The translations under genes were made by a program, and so were the position numbers. This document shows positions 34,843 to 44,198 of a stretch of DNA of 64,000 nucleotides, in pieces; the first letter of the stretch is position 1; the number at the start of each line of letters is the position of its first letter. The notes under the pieces are model-generated. The model made no database searches. It worked only from the letters and a program-made list of their open reading frames with translations, and was not told the DNA's origin. This DNA is from Anaerolineales bacterium UBA2181 (lineage in GTDB: Bacteria; Chloroflexota; Anaerolineae; Promineifilales; UBA4811). Where the stretch lies: positions 1 through 64,000 of the forward strand of contig DCVT01000012.1 in assembly GCA_002328075.1 (NCBI GenBank), read 5' to 3'.

Positions 34843-36387
34843 ATGTCAACAGGGCTCGTGAACGCGCTTACCTACCTTATCCTGCTGCTAGTTGGAGCCG
34901 CGGCCGCATTCCTGATCAGCCGGTCCTATTACCTTCGGCAAAGGGAGCAGCTGGCCAGGAAAGAAGTCGACGAAGGCCGAGAGATGGTGGAAACGGCCAA
35001 ATCGCAGGCGCGCGAGATCGTGCTTGCCGCCAAGAGCGAGGCGCTCGCCATGGTCACCAGTGCCGAAGAGGAGGCAAAGCGACAGCGTCTGGCGGTGCAG
35101 GAGGCGGAACGGAGAAGCGATGAGCGGAGAGCATCGCTGGACGAGCGCCTGGACCGCGTGGAGAAACGAGAGATCAAACTCAACAAACGCCAGAGTCTGG
35201 TGGACAAACGCGCCGGCGACCTGGAAAAAGCGTACACCAAACACATGGAGGAGCTCGAGCGAATCGCCAAGATGACCCCGGATGAGGCCAAGCAGATCCT
35301 GCTGGAAGAGGTGGAAAAGACAGCTCGCCAGGACATGGCTCGCATCATTCGCGCCGTCGAAGAGGAAGCGCAGGCAACGGCTGACCAACAGGCCAAGAAG
35401 ATTGTGGCCTGGACCATCCAAAGAATCGCTACTGAGAACGTAGCCGACCTGGTGGTGACTGCCGTGCCTCTGCCGACCGAGGAGATGAAAGGGCGGATCA
35501 TCGGCCGCAACGGCCGCAATATCCGCGCCTTTGAACAGGCTGCTGGTGTGGACGTGATCGTGGACGACACGCCAGAGGCGGTCACAATCTCGTGTTTTTC
35601 GCCGATCCGCCGAGAGGTAGCGCGCCGCGCGATGGAAAAACTGGTCCTGGACGGACGGATCCACCCCGCCCGGATCGAGAAACTGCTGGAAGATGCGACC
35701 CAGGACGTTGAACGCGAGGTTAAGGAGGCCGGCGAACATGCCGCCATGGACGCGCGAGTCCACGGGCTTCACCGCGAGGTTGTAAAAATCCTGGGTCGAT
35801 TGAAATACCGTACGTCCTACGGGCAGAACCAACTTCACCACGCGGTGGAAACCGCCCAGATTGCCGGTTTGTTGGCGGCCGAATTGGGCGCCAATATGGA
35901 AGTGGCCAAGGCGGCCGGCTTGCTGCACGATCTCGGAAAGGCAATTGACCAGGAGATCGAAGGTACTCATGCCGCAATTGGGGCTGACATCTGCCGCCGC
36001 TACGGCGTCTCCCCACTGGTGGTCCGCGCCATTGCTGCCCACCACCACGAGGTCGATCAGGAGACCATCGAGGACATCATTGTTGAGATCGCCGATGCCA
36101 TTTCCGGAGCTCGGCCGGGTGCCCGTCGTGAGAGCGTTGAGAATTACCTCCGCCGCATCAAGACGCTTGAGGAGGTGGCCAATTCGTTCGAGGGAGTTGC
36201 CGAGAGCTATGCCCTACAGGCCGGCCGCGAAGTGCGAATCATTGTCAAGCCGGAAGAGATCGATGATCTGGCTGCAGTTCAGCTCTCGCGCGACGTGGCC
36301 AAAAAGGTAGAGGAGTTGATGCAATTCCCCGGGCAGATCAAGGTCACAGTGATCCGCGAGATGCGGGCCGTCGACTATGCCAAGTAA
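34843..36387 (+). CDS. rny: Ribonuclease Y
   Basis: 514 residues. An N-terminal membrane anchor (about residues 5-25) is followed by a long Glu/Lys/Arg-rich coiled coil (to about 195), a KH domain with IIGRNGRNIRAFEQ around 220-240, and an HD domain with the metal-binding pair His362-Asp363 in LLHDLGK. RNase Y is the membrane-bound endonuclease that initiates mRNA decay in many bacteria lacking RNase E. GAGGAG lies upstream of the ATG at 34843, which gives the typical length; the frame is open back to 34777 inside recX. It is probably cotranscribed with recX. It converges with the M23 peptidase gene, whose end is 62 bp away. Confidence 0.97.
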   Translation: MSTGLVNALTYLILLLVGAAAAFLISRSYYLRQREQLARKEVDEGREMVETAKSQAREIVLAAKSEALAMVTSAEEEAKRQRLAVQEAERRSDERRASLDERLDRVEKREIKLNKRQSLVDKRAGDLEKAYTKHMEELERIAKMTPDEAKQILLEEVEKTARQDMARIIRAVEEEAQATADQQAKKIVAWTIQRIATENVADLVVTAVPLPTEEMKGRIIGRNGRNIRAFEQAAGVDVIVDDTPEAVTISCFSPIRREVARRAMEKLVLDGRIHPARIEKLLEDATQDVEREVKEAGEHAAMDARVHGLHREVVKILGRLKYRTSYGQNQLHHAVETAQIAGLLAAELGANMEVAKAAGLLHDLGKAIDQEIEGTHAAIGADICRRYGVSPLVVRAIAAHHHEVDQETIEDIIVEIADAISGARPGARRESVENYLRRIKTLEEVANSFEGVAESYALQAGREVRIIVKPEEIDDLAAVQLSRDVAKKVEELMQFPGQIKVTVIREMRAVDYAK

Positions 36388-36449
36388 CTGACGGCGTTCT
36401 GCTGTGATCTCGCCGGGAGACGCGGGCGGTCTAGCCTGAAGGGCGCCCT

Positions 36450-37580
36450 CTACTGCAGGTAATCGAGCGGATTCAGTAGGTTGCCCAAATAGCGAATCTC
36501 AAAGTGCAGATGGGGTCCGCTGGAGTTACCGGTGGTGCCAGCGGCGCCTATGTTGCCGCCCTGGGACACAAACTGGCCGTTGGCTACCCAGATCGAATCC
36601 AGGTGCCCATACCAGGTCTGGAAACCATTGCCGTGGTCCAAAACGACCAGGTTCCCATATCCCCACGTACTCCACCCGGCGTGAATCACGGTGCCGCTGT
36701 CGGACGCAGCCACCGGCCGCCCGATCGGAGCGCCAATATCGATAGCCCGATGAGCCCACCAGTAGTACTGGGTTAACCGACCCCAGGTCGGCCAAATAAA
36801 GCGGCCCAGGCCGGCGTAGACGATCGACCCCTCGTAAAAAGCGCTGGAGGCAACCCTTCCGCGAGGCGAATTCGGTGTGTAGGTCCACACCAGATACGCC
36901 TTCTCGCCCCCCGGAATGATGAGTTGTGTGCCTGGCACCGGCCGATGCGGCCACTGCTGAAGGTTGTTGTCGGCATATTCGACAATCGCCTGAGGTTCGA
37001 CGGAGTACATCTCGGCCAGGCTCTCCACCGTGTCCGATACATCTACCGTGTGCAGCACGCCATCCACGGGCAGAATGGTCAGCGTAATGCCAATCTGCAG
37101 GAGCTGAGCCTCATTGGCCAGGTCAGGGTTCCCCCAAAGTAGCGTAGCCGGCTGTATCCCATAGAGCTCAGCCACCTTGCTCGGCGTGTCCCCCGCCTCG
37201 ACCTGATGGTAGGTTAAGTGGTGACTGGGCAAGCTCGGCTGGTAGGTGTACGGGATCGCCTCCCGCTGAATGGCCAGGTCCAGCAACACGGAAGGCACTG
37301 GGGACGGCGTCGGAGCGGGTTCTTGCGTCTGAGGAGTGGCCGTCGGAACAACAGCCTGTCCTTGGGCAGAAGGCAGGTTCAAGCGAATCGCAGGCTCACG
37401 GCCGTTCAGGTGGGTCGCCAGCACTACGGCTAATGCGACGCTCAATAGCCCGAGGTGGATGGCATAGCGTCGTATCGGCTCAAGACCGGCCGGCCTCTGG
37501 GGTGATTCTGGTGCCGAGTCTACGGAAGGAGCTGTTACGCCCAACTGCAAACTCCGATTGGGACGGCCGAGGGCGGCCAT
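36450..37580 (-). CDS. Membrane-anchored LysM / M23 family metallopeptidase
   Basis: 376 residues from an ATG at 37580 with AAGG 4 nt upstream; an in-frame GTG at 37634 is possible. A single hydrophobic helix (about residues 40-60) is followed by a Pro/Thr-rich spacer, two LysM-like repeats (VEAGDTPSKVAELYGI and VDVSDTVESLAEMYSV) and a C-terminal M23 domain. The zinc ligands are visible in HRAIDIGAP (HxxxD) and HLHFEI, with the remaining His in WYGHLDS. This points to a lysostaphin-type endopeptidase or a degradation-regulating EnvC/NlpD-like protein acting on peptidoglycan outside the membrane. All canonical M23 ligands seem present, so it should be active. Confidence 0.88.
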   Translation of the reverse strand: MAALGRPNRSLQLGVTAPSVDSAPESPQRPAGLEPIRRYAIHLGLLSVALAVVLATHLNGREPAIRLNLPSAQGQAVVPTATPQTQEPAPTPSPVPSVLLDLAIQREAIPYTYQPSLPSHHLTYHQVEAGDTPSKVAELYGIQPATLLWGNPDLANEAQLLQIGITLTILPVDGVLHTVDVSDTVESLAEMYSVEPQAIVEYADNNLQQWPHRPVPGTQLIIPGGEKAYLVWTYTPNSPRGRVASSAFYEGSIVYAGLGRFIWPTWGRLTQYYWWAHRAIDIGAPIGRPVAASDSGTVIHAGWSTWGYGNLVVLDHGNGFQTWYGHLDSIWVANGQFVSQGGNIGAAGTTGNSSGPHLHFEIRYLGNLLNPLDYLQ

Positions 37581-37643
37581 ACGCCTTGGATCAGGCGTGT
37601 TAGTGCATTTGTCATGGCCCAAATCGTACCACAAACCCCGGCT

Positions 37644-37672
37644 ACAACAAAACTGCCGGCTTTCGCCGGCAG
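37644..37672 (-). terminator. Intrinsic terminator of rho
   Basis: On the minus strand an 8-bp GC-rich stem (CTGCCGGC/GCCGGCAG at 37653-37672, 4-nt loop) is followed by TTTTGTTGT, 22 nt past the rho stop codon. Confidence 0.8.
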
Positions 37673-37694
37673 TCTACAGACTGGCTGCTGTTGT

Positions 37695-38975
37695 TTACAT
37701 CAGGTCCCGGGTCAGCGTTTCCAGGAACTCGTAGTTGGTTTCTGTCTGTCGAAGGCGCTTGAGCAACGCTTCAATCGCGGTCGCCATCTCGTACCCTGCG
37801 CCGTTGGGCGGCGAGGTCATCAATTGGCTCAACATCCGGCGCATCAGGTAGACGCGCTGCAACTCGTCGCGGGAGAGGAGGAGCTCCTCCCGCCGGGTGC
37901 TGGACCGCTCAATGTCAAAGGCTGGAAAGACGCGCCGCTCCTGCAGCTTGCGGCTCAAATGCAACTCCATGTTACCCGTGCCCTTGAACTCCTCGTAGAT
38001 CAGGTCGTCCATCCGACTCCCGGTATCGACGAGGCAGGTGGCAATAATGGTCAGACTGCCTCCCTCCTCCAGGTTACGCGCAGCTCCGAAAAAGCGCTTG
38101 GGTGGGTAGAGGGCTGCCGGGTCAATGCCGCCGGAGAGCGTCCGACCGCTGGGTTGAACCACCAGGTTATAGGCGCGGGACAGGCGGGTGATCGAGTCCA
38201 GTAGAATAACCACTTCCCGACCGCATTCAGTGAGCCGCTTAGCCCGTTCCAGAGCCATCTCCGCAACACGTACGTGGTTCTTGACTGGCTCGTCAAACGT
38301 AGAGCTGATGACCTCAGCCTCCACCGACCGGTCCATGTCGGTGACCTCTTCCGGCCGTTCACCGATAAGCGCGACCATGAGGTGAACGTTCGGGTAATTC
38401 TCCGAGATACCGTTCGCTATCTGCTTCAGCACGGTCGTCTTGCCGGCCTTGGGCGGTGAGACAATGAGCCCCCGTTGACCCCGGCCGATGGGTGCAACCA
38501 GATCGAGCAGGCGCGTGGTGAGAACGGGTCCCGTGGTTTCCAGTTTGTACTTTTGGTCTGGAAAGATGGGGGTGAGCTTTTCAAAAACCGGCCGGCGTTT
38601 TGCCGATTCGGGGTCCAGCCCGTTGACTGCCTCCACGCGGAGCAGGCCATAGTATTTTTCGTTGTCCTTTGGGGCGCGCACCTGACCCACGACCATGTCC
38701 CCCGTTCGCAGGCCGAACCGCCTTATCTGCGATTGCGAGACATAGATGTCATCCGAGCCCGGCATATAGTGGTCCGAGCGCAAGAAGCCTATTCCCTCAT
38801 CCAGGATCTCCAATACGCCCCCACGAAAGTCCAATCCGGATTGCTCCGCGCGAGCCTGCAGCAACCGTAGCACCAGATCCTGTTTCTTGAGTCGGCTGTA
38901 TCCCGAGACATTGAGGTCCCGGGCCATATCTCGCAGTCCACTCAGCGTTTGCGTTTCCAGTTCAACTATGTCCAT
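37695..38975 (-). CDS. rho: Transcription termination factor Rho
   Basis: A 426-residue Rho helicase. An N-terminal SAP-like segment (LSGLRDMARDLNVSGYSRLKK type) is followed by the RNA-binding cold-shock domain with GFLRS and YVSQSQIRRFGLRTGD, then the RecA-like ATPase with Walker A PPKAGKTT, the GERPEEVTDM motif, Walker B VVILLDSITRL and the R-loop GGIDPAALYPPKR. The ATG at 38975 has GGAGAG upstream and gives the usual length without the long insertion seen in Actinobacteria. It is monocistronic, with its own promoter overlapping the end of fbp, a 220-nt leader that could mediate autogenous control, and an intrinsic terminator. Confidence 0.97.
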   Translation of the reverse strand: MDIVELETQTLSGLRDMARDLNVSGYSRLKKQDLVLRLLQARAEQSGLDFRGGVLEILDEGIGFLRSDHYMPGSDDIYVSQSQIRRFGLRTGDMVVGQVRAPKDNEKYYGLLRVEAVNGLDPESAKRRPVFEKLTPIFPDQKYKLETTGPVLTTRLLDLVAPIGRGQRGLIVSPPKAGKTTVLKQIANGISENYPNVHLMVALIGERPEEVTDMDRSVEAEVISSTFDEPVKNHVRVAEMALERAKRLTECGREVVILLDSITRLSRAYNLVVQPSGRTLSGGIDPAALYPPKRFFGAARNLEEGGSLTIIATCLVDTGSRMDDLIYEEFKGTGNMELHLSRKLQERRVFPAFDIERSSTRREELLLSRDELQRVYLMRRMLSQLMTSPPNGAGYEMATAIEALLKRLRQTETNYEFLETLTRDLM

Positions 38976-39124
38976 TATCGCTCTCCAACACAGCAGCATT
39001 CCACAGGACAGACTCCACGTGCTGCCTGGCTTGCTTTACCCTCGAGAATGATGTGCCTGAACGCTAGCTCGCGGTTGTAACCGCCAGGGCACGCAGTCAC
39101 TGATGATTGCCAACTTTGCCTTTG

Positions 39125-39174
39125 TGACCTGGGGATTGCGCTCACAACCTCCTCATACGAGGCAGGGGAGGTCA
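39125..39174 (-). promoter_or_regulatory. Stem-loop in the rho leader
   Basis: TGACCT (39125-39130) pairs with AGGTCA (39169-39174) around inner CCTC/GAGG hairpins, within the predicted 223-nt untranslated leader of rho. Rho genes are commonly autoregulated through their leader; this hairpin is a candidate element. Confidence 0.35.
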
Positions 39175-39204
39175 GAGGATTCCGGCCATCTGATTCCAAT
39201 GCAC

Positions 39205-39233
39205 ATTATAACATGACCGCACCGCAGCGTCAA
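39205..39233 (-). promoter_or_regulatory. rho promoter
   Basis: On the minus strand TTGACG (39228-39233), a 17-bp spacer and a perfect TATAAT (39205-39210) preceded by TGT (extended -10). The -35 box overlaps the stop codon of fbp. The start is predicted near 39198. Confidence 0.8.
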
Positions 39234-40237
39234 CTTGTCCTTGCGAGATCGTGTTGTCGAATCATCGCTTCGGCGGTGGCGACCAACTCGCGGTCTCCGA
39301 TGAAGACGGGCACTCGTTGATGAAGTGAGGTCGGTGTGATGGAAAGAATGTCCTGCAATCCCGTGGATGCTCGTCCACCCGCCTGTTGGGCCAAAAACCC
39401 CAGAGGTGCTGCTTCATACAAGAGCCGGAGCTTCCCCTGAGGTTTATTGACCTCACCTGGATAAAGGAACACGCCACCTGCCAACAGGTTACGGTGGAAA
39501 TCCGCCACCATCGATCCGATGTATCGCTCGGACAGCTTGGGGGCTCCTTCACCGTCGCCCCGTAACCATCGCACGTACTCTTGCACACCGCGCGTCCATC
39601 GCCGAAGATTGGCATGGTTCACACTGTAGTATTGTGGAGCCGGCATTTGAACCTGGGAGTGCGACAACAGGAATTCCCCCACGCTCGGATCCAGCGTAAA
39701 ACCGAATACCCCGCTGCCCGTCGAATACACCAGCATGGTGCTGGAGCCGTACACCACATAACCGGCCGCCAACAGGTCCTTGCCCGGTTGCAGACAATCA
39801 GCGAGGATACCAACTCCGGAAAGGCTCTTGCGCCGATAGATCGCAAAGATGGTCCCTATGCTCACATTGTAATCAATATTGGATGAGCCATCCAAAGGAT
39901 CAAAAATCAGGACATACTTGCCCCGCGGGTGTGCCGGAATTACCTCCTCGGCCTCTTCCGATGCCATGACACAAACCCGACCGGTAGGCTCGTTCATCCG
40001 GATGATCGTCTCATTGGCAAGTACGTCCAGTTTGCGGACCGCCTCGCCCTGGATGTTCTCCAGGCCTGCCCACCCCAGTATGTTGCCGAGCCCGGCCCGA
40101 TTCACCTCGCGCGCAATCACCTTGGTTGCCAGTGCTATGTCGTAGAGCAGGCTGGTGAACTCGCCAGTAGCTCCTGGATGCAGACTCTGCAGCGCCAAGA
40201 TATGCTGCTCAATGGTTACCAATTCACCCCGCTGCAT
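39230..40237 (-). CDS. fbp: Fructose-1,6-bisphosphatase class I
   Basis: A 335-residue class I FBPase, which removes the 1-phosphate from fructose 1,6-bisphosphate in gluconeogenesis. The metal-binding motif DPLDGSSN starts at Asp113 (with Asp116), preceded by the SEE acidic pair (94-95). The substrate region contains NxLAGGVFLYPG and GGRASTG near 285-295. GGGAG precedes the ATG. It is only 14 nt downstream of cdsA, so it is the last gene of the rpsB operon, an unusual metabolic passenger in a translation/lipid operon. The enzyme is cytoplasmic; AMP inhibition is typical of the family but cannot be judged here. Confidence 0.95.
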   Translation of the reverse strand: MQRGELVTIEQHILALQSLHPGATGEFTSLLYDIALATKVIAREVNRAGLGNILGWAGLENIQGEAVRKLDVLANETIIRMNEPTGRVCVMASEEAEEVIPAHPRGKYVLIFDPLDGSSNIDYNVSIGTIFAIYRRKSLSGVGILADCLQPGKDLLAAGYVVYGSSTMLVYSTGSGVFGFTLDPSVGEFLLSHSQVQMPAPQYYSVNHANLRRWTRGVQEYVRWLRGDGEGAPKLSERYIGSMVADFHRNLLAGGVFLYPGEVNKPQGKLRLLYEAAPLGFLAQQAGGRASTGLQDILSITPTSLHQRVPVFIGDRELVATAEAMIRQHDLARTS

Positions 40238-40251
40238 TAATGCTCCCGAGC

Positions 40252-41046
40252 CTAATGCACCACCCAGATGACATAGTAGGTAGCGATCACTGCGCTGACC
40301 AACAAGCTATCTACGCGATCCAAGGCGCCTCCGTGCCCGGGAATCAGACTCCCCGAGTCCTTGACCTGCGCTTGGCGTTTCAGCAACGAAATCCCAAGGT
40401 CACCGATCGGCGAGAGACAAGCGATCAAGAAACCCAGAGCAAGCCCGTGCCACCCTCCCAGACCAAAAAGCGCAGCCAATCCACCTGTGAAGAGCGTACC
40501 TACAACCACCCCCGCCAGGTACCCTTCCCAGGTTTTGCCAGGACTCAGGCGGGAGGCCATCTTGCGTCTACCCCAGGCCTTGCCAATCAGATAGGCGCCG
40601 CTGTCGGCCAACCACGTGCTGCCAAAAGCTATCACCGACCAGTACAACCCGAGCGGCAGATCTCGCAGCCGAATCAGATGGGCGCCGATCCAACCCAGGT
40701 ACAGCCCGCCGACCAGACCAAGCGCCCAATTCCCTACCGGATCCGCATCGCCGCGGTTGAAACGGGTCATGGCCCAAGTCAGACTTGCCAGAAGAAAGAA
40801 CGTCAGCCCCGGGTTGACCAGCAACCACGACGGAACCGCGGCATCGGCCATCAATAACCAAACCAGCCCCAGTGTCGCCGGCAACCATACTCGATGCCCG
40901 GACAAGTGCATCAGGCGTTGATACTCCCAACATCCCACCGAGAGCACCATAGTCACCAAAGCCCAATACCACCATCCTCCCAGCGCCAGGGCGCCAACAA
41001 CTATGGGAAGATACACAATGGTCGACAGCAGTCGCGTGCGTAACAC
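40252..41046 (-). CDS. cdsA: Phosphatidate cytidylyltransferase
   Basis: CdsA makes CDP-diacylglycerol from phosphatidic acid and CTP in the membrane. I chose the GTG at 41046 (GGAAGGA 5 nt upstream), giving 264 residues that open directly with the first helix; an ATG at 41130 would add 28 non-hydrophobic residues. About seven helices are followed by the CdsA signature: S-P-I-G-D-LG near 215, then KRQAQVKDSGSLIPGHGGALDRVDS with the conserved KD, PGHGG and DR residues. It lies between uppS and fbp in the operon. The position next to uppS is conserved across bacteria. Confidence 0.95.
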   Translation of the reverse strand: MLRTRLLSTIVYLPIVVGALALGGWWYWALVTMVLSVGCWEYQRLMHLSGHRVWLPATLGLVWLLMADAAVPSWLLVNPGLTFFLLASLTWAMTRFNRGDADPVGNWALGLVGGLYLGWIGAHLIRLRDLPLGLYWSVIAFGSTWLADSGAYLIGKAWGRRKMASRLSPGKTWEGYLAGVVVGTLFTGGLAALFGLGGWHGLALGFLIACLSPIGDLGISLLKRQAQVKDSGSLIPGHGGALDRVDSLLVSAVIATYYVIWVVH

Positions 41047-41139
41047 AGAATCCTTCCGAATCGCCAAGCCACCCACCAAAAACAGTGTGCACCGGCCATC
41101 GCGCTTGCACGCATCCGCCGGGCGCCTCAATCTGGTTTG

Positions 41140-41880
41140 TCAGGTCTGGTCTGGGGCAAGACCAAAACGGCGCTCCCGCTGGCTGAACACCGCGATGGCC
41201 TTTTCCAATTCGGCGCGGTTAAAACTAGGCCAGAAGGTGGGCGTGACATAGTATTCAGAATAGGCTCCCTGCCAGATCATGAAGTTCGAAACCCGCATCT
41301 CGCCGCTGGTCCTAATGATGAGATCCGGGTCCGGCAGCCCAGCAGTAAACAGGAAACGGTCAATCGTTGCTTCGGTGATCTCATCTGGCGAGATGCCGGT
41401 CGATACAATACGGCGCACAGCTTCGACAATCTCTTGCCGGCCCCCGTAGTTCCAGGCAATGTTTAAAACCAGGCGTTGGTTGGACTGGGTTAGTTCGATG
41501 GCGCCGCGCACTTTGTTCTGCAAGTTGTCTGAGAGCGCCTCCAAGACGCCAATGTGTCGCAACTGGACGCCTTGCGCGTGCAGGTCTGCCAGTTCGCGAT
41601 CAATGACGTGCTCGAGGATGTTGAGCAAACCCTGGACCTCGCTCTCGGGCCGGCCCCAGTTCTCAGTTGAGAACGCATAAACCGTCAATATCCTGACGCC
41701 CAGGTCGGCGCAGGCTTCAATGATCCGACGCAGATTTTCGGTACCGGCACGATGCCCAGCTTGGCGAGGCAAACGACGCGCGCGTGCCCATCGCCCGTTG
41801 CCATCCATGATAATGCCAATGTGGACCGGGATCTTGAGCGGCTCTGGTTGGGATTGCTCTCTATCTGCCAATTGACTCAC
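41140..41880 (-). CDS. uppS: Isoprenyl transferase (undecaprenyl diphosphate synthase type)
   Basis: A 246-residue cis-prenyltransferase that extends farnesyl diphosphate with isopentenyl diphosphate to the C55 lipid carrier. The catalytic motif IMDGNGRWA has Asp26; conserved GHRAG, AFSTENW, LNIAWNYGG and LIIRTSGExRxSNFM blocks follow in order. The start is GTG overlapping the frr stop (GTGA), indicating coupled translation. The polyprenyl carrier it produces would be the donor lipid required by the GT-C enzymes encoded at 18-32 kb. Confidence 0.96.
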   Translation of the reverse strand: MSQLADREQSQPEPLKIPVHIGIIMDGNGRWARARRLPRQAGHRAGTENLRRIIEACADLGVRILTVYAFSTENWGRPESEVQGLLNILEHVIDRELADLHAQGVQLRHIGVLEALSDNLQNKVRGAIELTQSNQRLVLNIAWNYGGRQEIVEAVRRIVSTGISPDEITEATIDRFLFTAGLPDPDLIIRTSGEMRVSNFMIWQGAYSEYYVTPTFWPSFNRAELEKAIAVFSQRERRFGLAPDQT

Positions 41881-42434
41881 ACTTCCATGATCTCTTTTTC
41901 TTTGTGTTCGCCAATTTCGCCAATTTTATCAACATAATCGTCGGTCAGCTCTTGAAGCTCGTCCTTGCCGCGGAAGAACTCATCCTCCGAGACCTTTTTT
42001 TCCTTCTCCAAGGCACGCATCGCGTCCAGGGCGTCCCGCCGGACATTCCGAACCGCCACTCGAGCTTCTTCCACTCGCCGTCCGACGACCCGAGCCAATT
42101 CCTGCCGGCGCTCCTCCGTCAACCGTGGAATCACCAGTCGGATGATGCGTCCATCGTTGTTGGGCGTCAGCCCCAATTCGGATTTGAGGATGGCCCTCTC
42201 CATGGCACCGATGGACGATCTATCAAAGGGCCTGATGGTCAGGAGTTGTGGTTCGGGCGCCGAGATGGTTGCCAGTTGATTGAGCGGCGTAGGAGTGCCA
42301 TAGTAATCCACCGGTATCGCCTGGACCAACGCGGGACTTGCACGGCCGGTTCGAATGCGGCTCAGGTCAACCCTGAGCGCCTCAATAGCTCCGTCCATCC
42401 GGGCCGACGCATCCAGCAGCAAGTCATCGATCAT
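41877..42434 (-). CDS. frr: Ribosome recycling factor
   Basis: A 185-residue RRF that, with EF-G, splits post-termination ribosomes. It contains the expected LRTGRASP-like segment (here IRTGRASPALV), the domain II core YYGTPTPLNQLA and the helical C-terminal half with RRDALDAMRALEKEK and DELQELTDDYVDKI. The ATG at 42434 has GGAGGAG 7 nt upstream; an upstream in-frame ATG at 42461 is less likely. It lies 23 nt after pyrH and overlaps uppS by 4 nt. Confidence 0.97.
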   Translation of the reverse strand: MIDDLLLDASARMDGAIEALRVDLSRIRTGRASPALVQAIPVDYYGTPTPLNQLATISAPEPQLLTIRPFDRSSIGAMERAILKSELGLTPNNDGRIIRLVIPRLTEERRQELARVVGRRVEEARVAVRNVRRDALDAMRALEKEKKVSEDEFFRGKDELQELTDDYVDKIGEIGEHKEKEIMEV

Positions 42435-42457
42435 TGTCTCCTCCATAGAGTGGGGAA

Positions 42458-43174
42458 TCAAGGCCCAATGATCGTGCCCTCCGGCTCGCCCATCACAACC
42501 CGCTCAATGCTGCCGGGTTCCCACAGGTCAACGACGACAATGGGCAATTGGTGATCCATGCACAGCGTAATGGCTGTGCCGTCCATCACCCCTACCTGCA
42601 TATTGAGCGCCTCCATGTAGCTCAGCCGCGTGTACCTCACGGCATCCGGGTCAGTTAGCGGATCGCGGTCGTAAACGCCATCCACCTTGGTAGCCTTGAT
42701 CAAGACGTGAGCGTTGATCTCCAACGCCCGTAGTGCACCAGCCGAATCGGTCGTGAAATAGGGATTCCCCGTTCCTGCGCCAAAAATGACCACCCGACCT
42801 TTTTCCAGGTGGCGCAAAGCCCGCAACCGGATGTAGGGTTCGGCAACGTTTCGCATCTCGATGGCGGTCTGGACCCGCGTCGCGACGCCCTGTTGCTCAA
42901 GAGCATCCCGCAAAGCCAACGCATTCATGACGGTTGCCAGCATGCCCATGTGATCAGCCGTCGCCTGGTCCATGCCACTTGCCATACCCTGCGAGCCGCG
43001 CCACAAGTTGCCGGCCCCGACCACTACGGCCACATCCACCCCACAACTCCGGACCGCCTTGATCTTGACAGCCAACTCGAGTGCTCTTTGCGGATCAATG
43101 CCAAAACCGCTCTCGCCCGCCAGGGCCTCTCCCCCCAGCTTGACCAAGACACGACCGTACTTTGGAGTTGACAT
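42458..43174 (-). CDS. pyrH: UMP kinase
   Basis: A 238-residue bacterial UMP kinase (amino-acid kinase fold), making UDP from UMP. Conserved features are KLGGEALAG at the N-terminus, VVVGAGNLWRG, DHMGMLATVMNALAL, FGAGTGNPYFTTDSAG and KATKVDGVYDRDP. GGGAG lies upstream of the ATG. It sits between tsf and frr, the classical order. Confidence 0.97.
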   Translation of the reverse strand: MSTPKYGRVLVKLGGEALAGESGFGIDPQRALELAVKIKAVRSCGVDVAVVVGAGNLWRGSQGMASGMDQATADHMGMLATVMNALALRDALEQQGVATRVQTAIEMRNVAEPYIRLRALRHLEKGRVVIFGAGTGNPYFTTDSAGALRALEINAHVLIKATKVDGVYDRDPLTDPDAVRYTRLSYMEALNMQVGVMDGTAITLCMDHQLPIVVVDLWEPGSIERVVMGEPEGTIIGP

Positions 43175-43289
43175 AACCTGCTCCCATCACGCAAGCGCGT
43201 GCAGCCAGGATTGTACTCTACCTGAGGATAAAAGCAAATCGGACGTCAGCCGGCCGGTCGGGCGTCAACCGGCCGGCTGTCAGGAAGGA

Positions 43290-44183
43290 CTAGTCCAGGT
43301 CTTCGCCCAGTTCGTATCGAACAAACCGCGCCAGGGTGATCGCCTCACCCAACGCCGCCGCCTGTTGCTGGAGCAACTGGCCGGCGGTCACCTCTTCATC
43401 CTTGACAAAGGGCTGCTCAAACAGCACCGTTTCCTCAAAATACTTGCGCAGGCGCCCCTCTACGATGCGCTCCACCACCTTCTCCGGCTTGCCCTCGGCC
43501 GTCGCGCCTTGGCGGAACCTAGCCGTTTCAGCCTCCAGGTGATCAGCCGGGATGTCCTGCCGGGAGCGAAAACGGGGCGACATCGCCGCAATGTGCAAAG
43601 CTAGGTCATGCGCCAGCAAAGCAAACGGCGCCGATTCGGTAGCTGCCAATGTGACGCTGGTGAGTTCTAGCATCACCGCCACCCGATTCCCGGGATGCAG
43701 ATAGACCTCGATGACCCCCAGACGTTCGTCCAGGTCATAGCGCACATAGCGGCGAACCTGCATTTTCTCGCCAGTAGACGAGACCATGTCCTGAAGCTGG
43801 TCGGCAGGCGTCCTGCCACCTGCACCTGCTGCCGGTTTAGCCAGTACCTCATCCAGCGGCTGACCTTGATAGGCATGATGGAAGAGGTGAGTAGCGATCA
43901 AGTCCGACAGCGCCACAAAGCCTTCGTTGCGTCCCACAAAATCGGTCTCGCAGTTGACCTCGACCAGCAAACCGGTTCGGCCTCCCTGGCTACGGGCCTC
44001 AATCCGCCCCTCCTTAGCCTCGCGATCCGCCCGCTTGGCAGCGCGGGCCAGTCCCTTTTCTCGCAATAGGTCAGCCGCTCGCTCCATATCACCGCCGGTA
44101 GCCTCCAGTGCCTTTTTCGTATCAAGTACACCGGCACCGGTCAAGTCACGTAGTTCTTTGATCATCTGGGCGCTAATCGTCAC
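43290..44183 (-). CDS. tsf: Elongation factor Ts
   Basis: A 297-residue EF-Ts, the nucleotide exchange factor of EF-Tu. The N-terminal UBA-like domain has LRDLTGAGVLDTKKAL (most bacteria have MMDCKKAL), followed by the core motif NCETDFVGRN, where Gly replaces the usual Ala. Two subdomains and a C-terminal segment follow. The start is GTG with GGGAG upstream, 15 nt after rpsB. The interval of 115 nt to pyrH contains no gene. Confidence 0.97.
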   Translation of the reverse strand: MTISAQMIKELRDLTGAGVLDTKKALEATGGDMERAADLLREKGLARAAKRADREAKEGRIEARSQGGRTGLLVEVNCETDFVGRNEGFVALSDLIATHLFHHAYQGQPLDEVLAKPAAGAGGRTPADQLQDMVSSTGEKMQVRRYVRYDLDERLGVIEVYLHPGNRVAVMLELTSVTLAATESAPFALLAHDLALHIAAMSPRFRSRQDIPADHLEAETARFRQGATAEGKPEKVVERIVEGRLRKYFEETVLFEQPFVKDEEVTAGQLLQQQAAALGEAITLARFVRYELGEDLD

Positions 44184-44198
44184 GGGAGTCTCCCCTCG

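Noticed and set aside
34888..36048. 386-codon minus-strand ORF
   Set aside because: Antisense to rny, which is unmistakable from its coiled coil, KH and HD motifs.
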